In this document: in pieces, positions 60,722 through 64,000 of the stretch
Numbering within the stretch: position 1 is the first letter of the stretch
Layout: each line of letters begins with the position of its first letter
Source of the DNA: Qipengyuania polymorpha
Lineage (GTDB): Bacteria; Pseudomonadota; Alphaproteobacteria; Sphingomonadales; Sphingomonadaceae
Length of the DNA stretch: 64,000 nt
Direction: 5' to 3'
NCBI RefSeq assembly: GCF_019711435.1
Contig: NZ_JAIGNK010000004.1
Coordinates: 1 to 64,000, forward strand
Translations under genes and position numbers: made by a program
Notes under the pieces: model-generated
Told to the model about the DNA's origin: nothing
What the model saw: only the letters and a program-made list of their open reading frames with translations
Databases searched by the model: none

Positions 60722-62170
60722 TCAGGATTGCTCGTGAAGCGCCTTCGCCTGCATCCCGAGCCGGATCAGATCTGGCATGTGTCGGGCGATCGCCTGCTGG
60801 AACTTGCCCAGCACCGCGAGTTTCGGGCTGCCTTCCGCGATGAGCCTGGCGAGCGTCGGTCCGCCGAAATCGAGCCGCGATTGCGAGAGGTATTTGCCGA
60901 TTTCGGGGCTTTGCGCCCATGCCCCGCGGTTCATCATCGTGACCAGTTGCGCATAGGGAAAAGTCGCTGGCGAATCGGTCAACGGTCCGGGCATGGCGAA
61001 GCGGTTCTTCTCCTCGTCGGTCTCGAACGCCGTTTCGAGGAAAGCTGCCAGCGCGGCGCTGAAGGTTACCACCGGAACATGCAGCGGCTGCAGCGTGATG
61101 GTGTCGCCGTCGAAAATGGGCCGCTTCGACCGCCGCACGTCGAGCGGCACCGCCGAGGCCGTGCAGTCGATGAAGAGGCTAGCTCGAGGGACCTCGGCCT
61201 CGCCCGCCGCGAAGACCAGCTTGCCGGGCGCGATCGCCGTGACCCGTCCCATTCGGATGACATTCTCGATCTTGCGCAGGATATCGACCTCGCCTTGCGA
61301 GATGGTGGCGAAGTGGAACATTTCCGGCTCGACGCTTTCGTCGATGCGCAGGTAATATCCCTGCTCGCCAAGGATGCGCATCAATTCCGCTCCGTCCTGC
61401 GCCTGCCCTGCGGCTTCCAGGATCGCGATTTGCATGCTCATCGAAGTTTCGAGATTGTCCGCGCCCGGCTGCGTATACTTGCGGTTCCACAGCCAGCTTT
61501 CGCGTGGGCGGACCCAGCTGATGTTTTCCGGCGCGACGCCATTCTCGATCAGCCACACCCCGGTATCCATCGCGGTCTTGCCCGCGCCGAGGATGACGAA
61601 ATGCTCCGGCTGCTCCGCGCGCTTCCAAAGCTCGAGCAGCCCGCCGGGCGGGGCGATGTCGACACCGTCGGCCACTTCAAACTGGCGCTTGTGGGTGGAG
61701 GGGACCGAGGTCTGGTAGAAGGTTGCATCGACCAGCTTGCGACGCACCTTTATGGTCTTTTCCTCGCCCGAGAACAGCGGCCTGACAGTCGCGCGCCTGT
61801 CCTCGTCCATCCCGCCGAAATCGTGCGAGGGAAGGTAGGTCACCCGCCCCGTCGGCAGCAGGCGCGCACTCATCACCGTCTCGAAATAGGCGAGCACTTC
61901 GGACCCGCTCGCCAGTGCGAACAGCCCCTTGTTGGGCCCGTGCGTATCGATGTGCTCATTGGGAAAGGCGAGCGAATTCACCCCGTAGTTCGCGCTCGGC
62001 TGGTGGAGGGCGACGAAGCCATAGGCGTCGTTCCAGTGACCGCCGGGCTTGGCATGGCGGTCGACGATGGTGACAGTGCAGTCGGGGTCTTCCGCGACCA
62101 GCGTATCGGCAAAGGCGAGGCCGACCGCGCCTGCGCCGACGATGAGATAGTCGGTTTCCATATCGGCCAT
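60722..62170 (-). CDS. FAD/NAD(P)-binding oxidoreductase
   Basis: 482 residues. FAD site YLIVGAGAVGLAFADTLVAED and PGGHWNDAYGFVALHQPSANYGVNS, then a second nucleotide-binding turn FVILGAGKTAMDTGVWLIENG and FIDCTASAVP. This resembles flavin monooxygenase-like NAD(P)/FAD proteins; the physiological substrate is unknown. Strong ribosome site GGGAGGAGAG. Divergent from the EreA-like gene. Confidence 0.82.
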   Translation of the reverse strand: MADMETDYLIVGAGAVGLAFADTLVAEDPDCTVTIVDRHAKPGGHWNDAYGFVALHQPSANYGVNSLAFPNEHIDTHGPNKGLFALASGSEVLAYFETVMSARLLPTGRVTYLPSHDFGGMDEDRRATVRPLFSGEEKTIKVRRKLVDATFYQTSVPSTHKRQFEVADGVDIAPPGGLLELWKRAEQPEHFVILGAGKTAMDTGVWLIENGVAPENISWVRPRESWLWNRKYTQPGADNLETSMSMQIAILEAAGQAQDGAELMRILGEQGYYLRIDESVEPEMFHFATISQGEVDILRKIENVIRMGRVTAIAPGKLVFAAGEAEVPRASLFIDCTASAVPLDVRRSKRPIFDGDTITLQPLHVPVVTFSAALAAFLETAFETDEEKNRFAMPGPLTDSPATFPYAQLVTMMNRGAWAQSPEIGKYLSQSRLDFGGPTLARLIAEGSPKLAVLGKFQQAIARHMPDLIRLGMQAKALHEQS

Positions 62171-62298
62171 TCTCTCCTCCCGACTCCGCCAGAGCGCGCG
62201 CTGTAGCAGGGAAAGCCGCCAGGGTCAGCAAGGGGGGCGGCTTGACAAGCGCAGCTACCGTTATAGTGTGTTATATATCTAATACCCATAAGGACTGT

Positions 62299-63525
62299 AT
62301 GATGCGCTTGACCATGCTGGTCGCCCTGTCGCTGGGCCTTGCCGCCACTCCTGCCCTCGCACAGGAGGAGACCGCCCCCGAACCGACCATCGCACCGATA
62401 GCGCTCGGTATCGATGCCGACGGACTTTCCGGTCCCGGCGCCGACATTATCCGCGAAGAGATGGCGCAATCGCAGTTTGTCATGGTCGGCGAAGACCATG
62501 GCTATGCGGGCGCGCCACAATTCCTCGGCGCGCTCGCTGCCGAAGGCGCGGACCTAGGCTTCGACAACTATGCCATCGAAGTCGGTCCTTACAGCACCGC
62601 CTGGCTACGTGACGTTCTTGCGGACGGCGGTCCCGATGCGCTGGCCAAGGCGCTCAAAGGTCGACCGCTGGCGCTGCCCTTCCTCGGCAATCGCGAGGAA
62701 GCCGAAGCGGCGATGGGCTTTCTTGGCGAAGGCAAACTCTGGGGCGTCGACCAGGAATTCATCGGCTCGCCACTGGTCCATCTCGAGCTGCTGGGCGAAG
62801 GCGGGGACCCCGCACTGCTGGGCGACCTGACCAGGCGCGAGCAAGAAGCCTTCTCAACCGGCAACCAGCAGGCGGTGCTGATGTTCTCGATGACCGATGC
62901 GGAATGGGACGCTCTGGAGGGGGCCTTTGCGGGTAACGAGAGCGCGCTCGACCGTCTCGCTCAGCTTCGCCGCAGTGCCACGGTCTACAAGCATTGGGTG
63001 ACCGGGCGCGGCCTCGACAACAATCTCGACCGTATCGAAATCATCCGCGAATATTTCCTCGATGCCTATCGCGCGGCCGAGGCGCGCGAAGGCAAGCCGC
63101 CGCGCGTGCTGATGAAGTTCGGGGCCACCCATGGCTCGCGCGCGACCACTCCGATGAACACGTTCGACCTCGGCCCGCTTATCGAGGGCATGGCGGCAGC
63201 TAACGGGATGGAGGCGCTACACATCGCCTATCTACCGCTCGCCGGAAAGCAGCTCGCGACCATGCCGAGCCCCGACGGTTTTTTCACCATCAAGGATACC
63301 GACGGCACCAAGCTGCGCGCCCTGCTCGTGCAAGCCGGCGTGGACATCGCGCCGATCGAAGCAGACAAAGGCCATTTCCTCATTCCGACGGAACCGGTGA
63401 AGCGCGCGCTGCGCAACAAGGGGCTGGCCGAACTCGACGGAATGACGAGGTTCGTCGTCCTCGGTTTCGATTATATCCTGACGACGTCGGCGGGCGTGCC
63501 CGCTACGCCGCTGGCAGAGCGCTGA
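62299..63525 (+). CDS. Exported EreA/ChaN-like (erythromycin-esterase-fold) protein
   Basis: 408 residues from the ATG at 62299 (AAGGA upstream; ATG 62302 also possible). Signal peptide (MLVALSLGLAATPALA). VMVGEDHGYAGAPQFLGALA (Glu65, His67), YAIEVGPYS (Glu94) and LMKFGATHGSRAT fit the E/H/E-H pattern of the EreA/ChaN/TIKI superfamily. Could be a hydrolase or haem-binding protein; no macrolide-resistance claim is supported. Confidence 0.65.
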   Translation: MMRLTMLVALSLGLAATPALAQEETAPEPTIAPIALGIDADGLSGPGADIIREEMAQSQFVMVGEDHGYAGAPQFLGALAAEGADLGFDNYAIEVGPYSTAWLRDVLADGGPDALAKALKGRPLALPFLGNREEAEAAMGFLGEGKLWGVDQEFIGSPLVHLELLGEGGDPALLGDLTRREQEAFSTGNQQAVLMFSMTDAEWDALEGAFAGNESALDRLAQLRRSATVYKHWVTGRGLDNNLDRIEIIREYFLDAYRAAEAREGKPPRVLMKFGATHGSRATTPMNTFDLGPLIEGMAAANGMEALHIAYLPLAGKQLATMPSPDGFFTIKDTDGTKLRALLVQAGVDIAPIEADKGHFLIPTEPVKRALRNKGLAELDGMTRFVVLGFDYILTTSAGVPATPLAER

Positions 63526-64000
63526 AGCCCTCGTTGGCACGCGCGCACGCAATCATCGAACGCGCGTGCCTGGCGCCGATGACACGCGGGTCCTTGCCGT
63601 AGCCGCCGCCCAGCGAACTGGCGACGGGGAGGCCTCGCGAGCGGACTGCGGCGATGACAAATTCATCGCGGCGGTCCAGACCCTCGTCGGAGAGTGACAG
63701 GCGGCCCAGCCTGTCGTCCGCATGCCCGTCGACCCCGGCCTGGTAAAGGACGAGGTCGGGCTCGAACCCGTCGAGCACTCGCGGCAGTTGGCGGTCGAGC
63801 GCTTCCAGATATCCATCGTCATCCACCCCGTCCGGCAGCGGCACGTCGAGGCTGGAATTGGCCTTGCGGACCGGGAAGTTCTTCTCGGCATGGAGCGAAA
63901 GCGTGAAGATGTCCTCGCGCCCTGCGGTGAGGCTGGCTGTCCCGTCGCCCTGGTGCACGTCGAGATCGACGATCAGGATGCGCTGCGCTTCGCCCTCGGC
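63503..64000 (-). CDS. Histone deacetylase-family protein, 3' part (5' end outside window)
   Basis: The frame is open to the edge: 166 residues visible, starting AEGEAQRILIVDLDVHQGDGTA. Metal and active-site features of class II-type acetoin-utilisation/HDAC proteins are present: DLDVHQGDGT, VLYQAGVDGHADDRLGRLSLSD, LGGGYG. Possibly a polyamine or acetyl-lysine deacetylase. Convergent overlap of 23 nt with the EreA-like gene. Confidence 0.9.
   Translation of the reverse strand, partial: AEGEAQRILIVDLDVHQGDGTASLTAGREDIFTLSLHAEKNFPVRKANSSLDVPLPDGVDDDGYLEALDRQLPRVLDGFEPDLVLYQAGVDGHADDRLGRLSLSDEGLDRRDEFVIAAVRSRGLPVASSLGGGYGKDPRVIGARHARSMIACARANEGFSALPAA

Noticed and set aside
62242..62280. Sigma-70 promoter for the EreA-like gene (TTGACA at 62242, TATAGT at 62262)
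   Set aside because: The spacer is 14 bp, too short; no standard alternative was found.

Overview
The window is about 64 kb of high-GC chromosomal DNA from an alphaproteobacterium, most likely Sphingomonadales of the Erythrobacter/Qipengyuania type. This rests on gene content (GapR-type DUF2312 protein, DUF1244, secB next to a Tim44/TimA-like gene, mltA and smr, the short glutamyl-tRNA synthetase form) and strong G/C third-position bias, not on any database comparison. No rRNA, tRNA, CRISPR array, transposase or phage gene was seen. Almost everything is chromosomal core or lineage-specific genome.

Region 1 (1-11000) is the most distinctive: a LapA-like surface-adhesin locus. The 3' end of a giant repeat protein (T1SS-143/VCBS-type repeats) is followed on the same strand by an OmpA-domain protein, a TolC-type outer-membrane channel, a LapB-type ABC exporter with a degenerate C39 domain, a SleB-type cell-wall hydrolase and an HlyD-type fusion protein. 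A convergent gene encodes a LapG-type periplasmic cysteine protease. Together they look like an adhesin that is exported, held at the surface and released by proteolysis. A membrane GGDEF-EAL protein with intact catalytic motifs and I-site lies 18 kb away.

Region 2 (11000-20000) holds a PagL-like lipid A deacylase, a lipoprotein cytochrome c, an exported amidohydrolase whose Shine-Dalgarno sits in a perfect hairpin, rplJ-rplL, a small regulator/DUF2975 operon behind a palindromic promoter, a DUF4956 membrane protein, a Shelph-type phosphatase coupled to a possible CotH-like kinase-fold protein, and a LuxR-HTH/VOC fusion.

Region 3 (20000-36800) carries rpoB-rpoC with a strong terminator, the GGDEF-EAL protein, a lipoprotein, gltX, a SulP transporter and pyk. 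Region 4 (36400-44200) has DUF1244, gapR, ybjQ, trpS, murJ, secB, a TimA-like gene, mltA, smr and a Pr6Pr protein.

Region 5 (44200-49100) is a peroxide-defence block, katG-ahpF-ahpC, all on the minus strand with internal terminators. Region 6 (49280-57100) has a methyltransferase, aroC, and ruvA-dsrE-dsrE-ruvB facing acnA and a rhodanese lipoprotein. Region 7 (57300-64000) has a small membrane ORF, a DMT transporter, two convergent L,D-transpeptidases of different families, a flavoprotein, an EreA/ChaN-like protein and the 3' part of a histone-deacetylase-family gene cut by the window edge.
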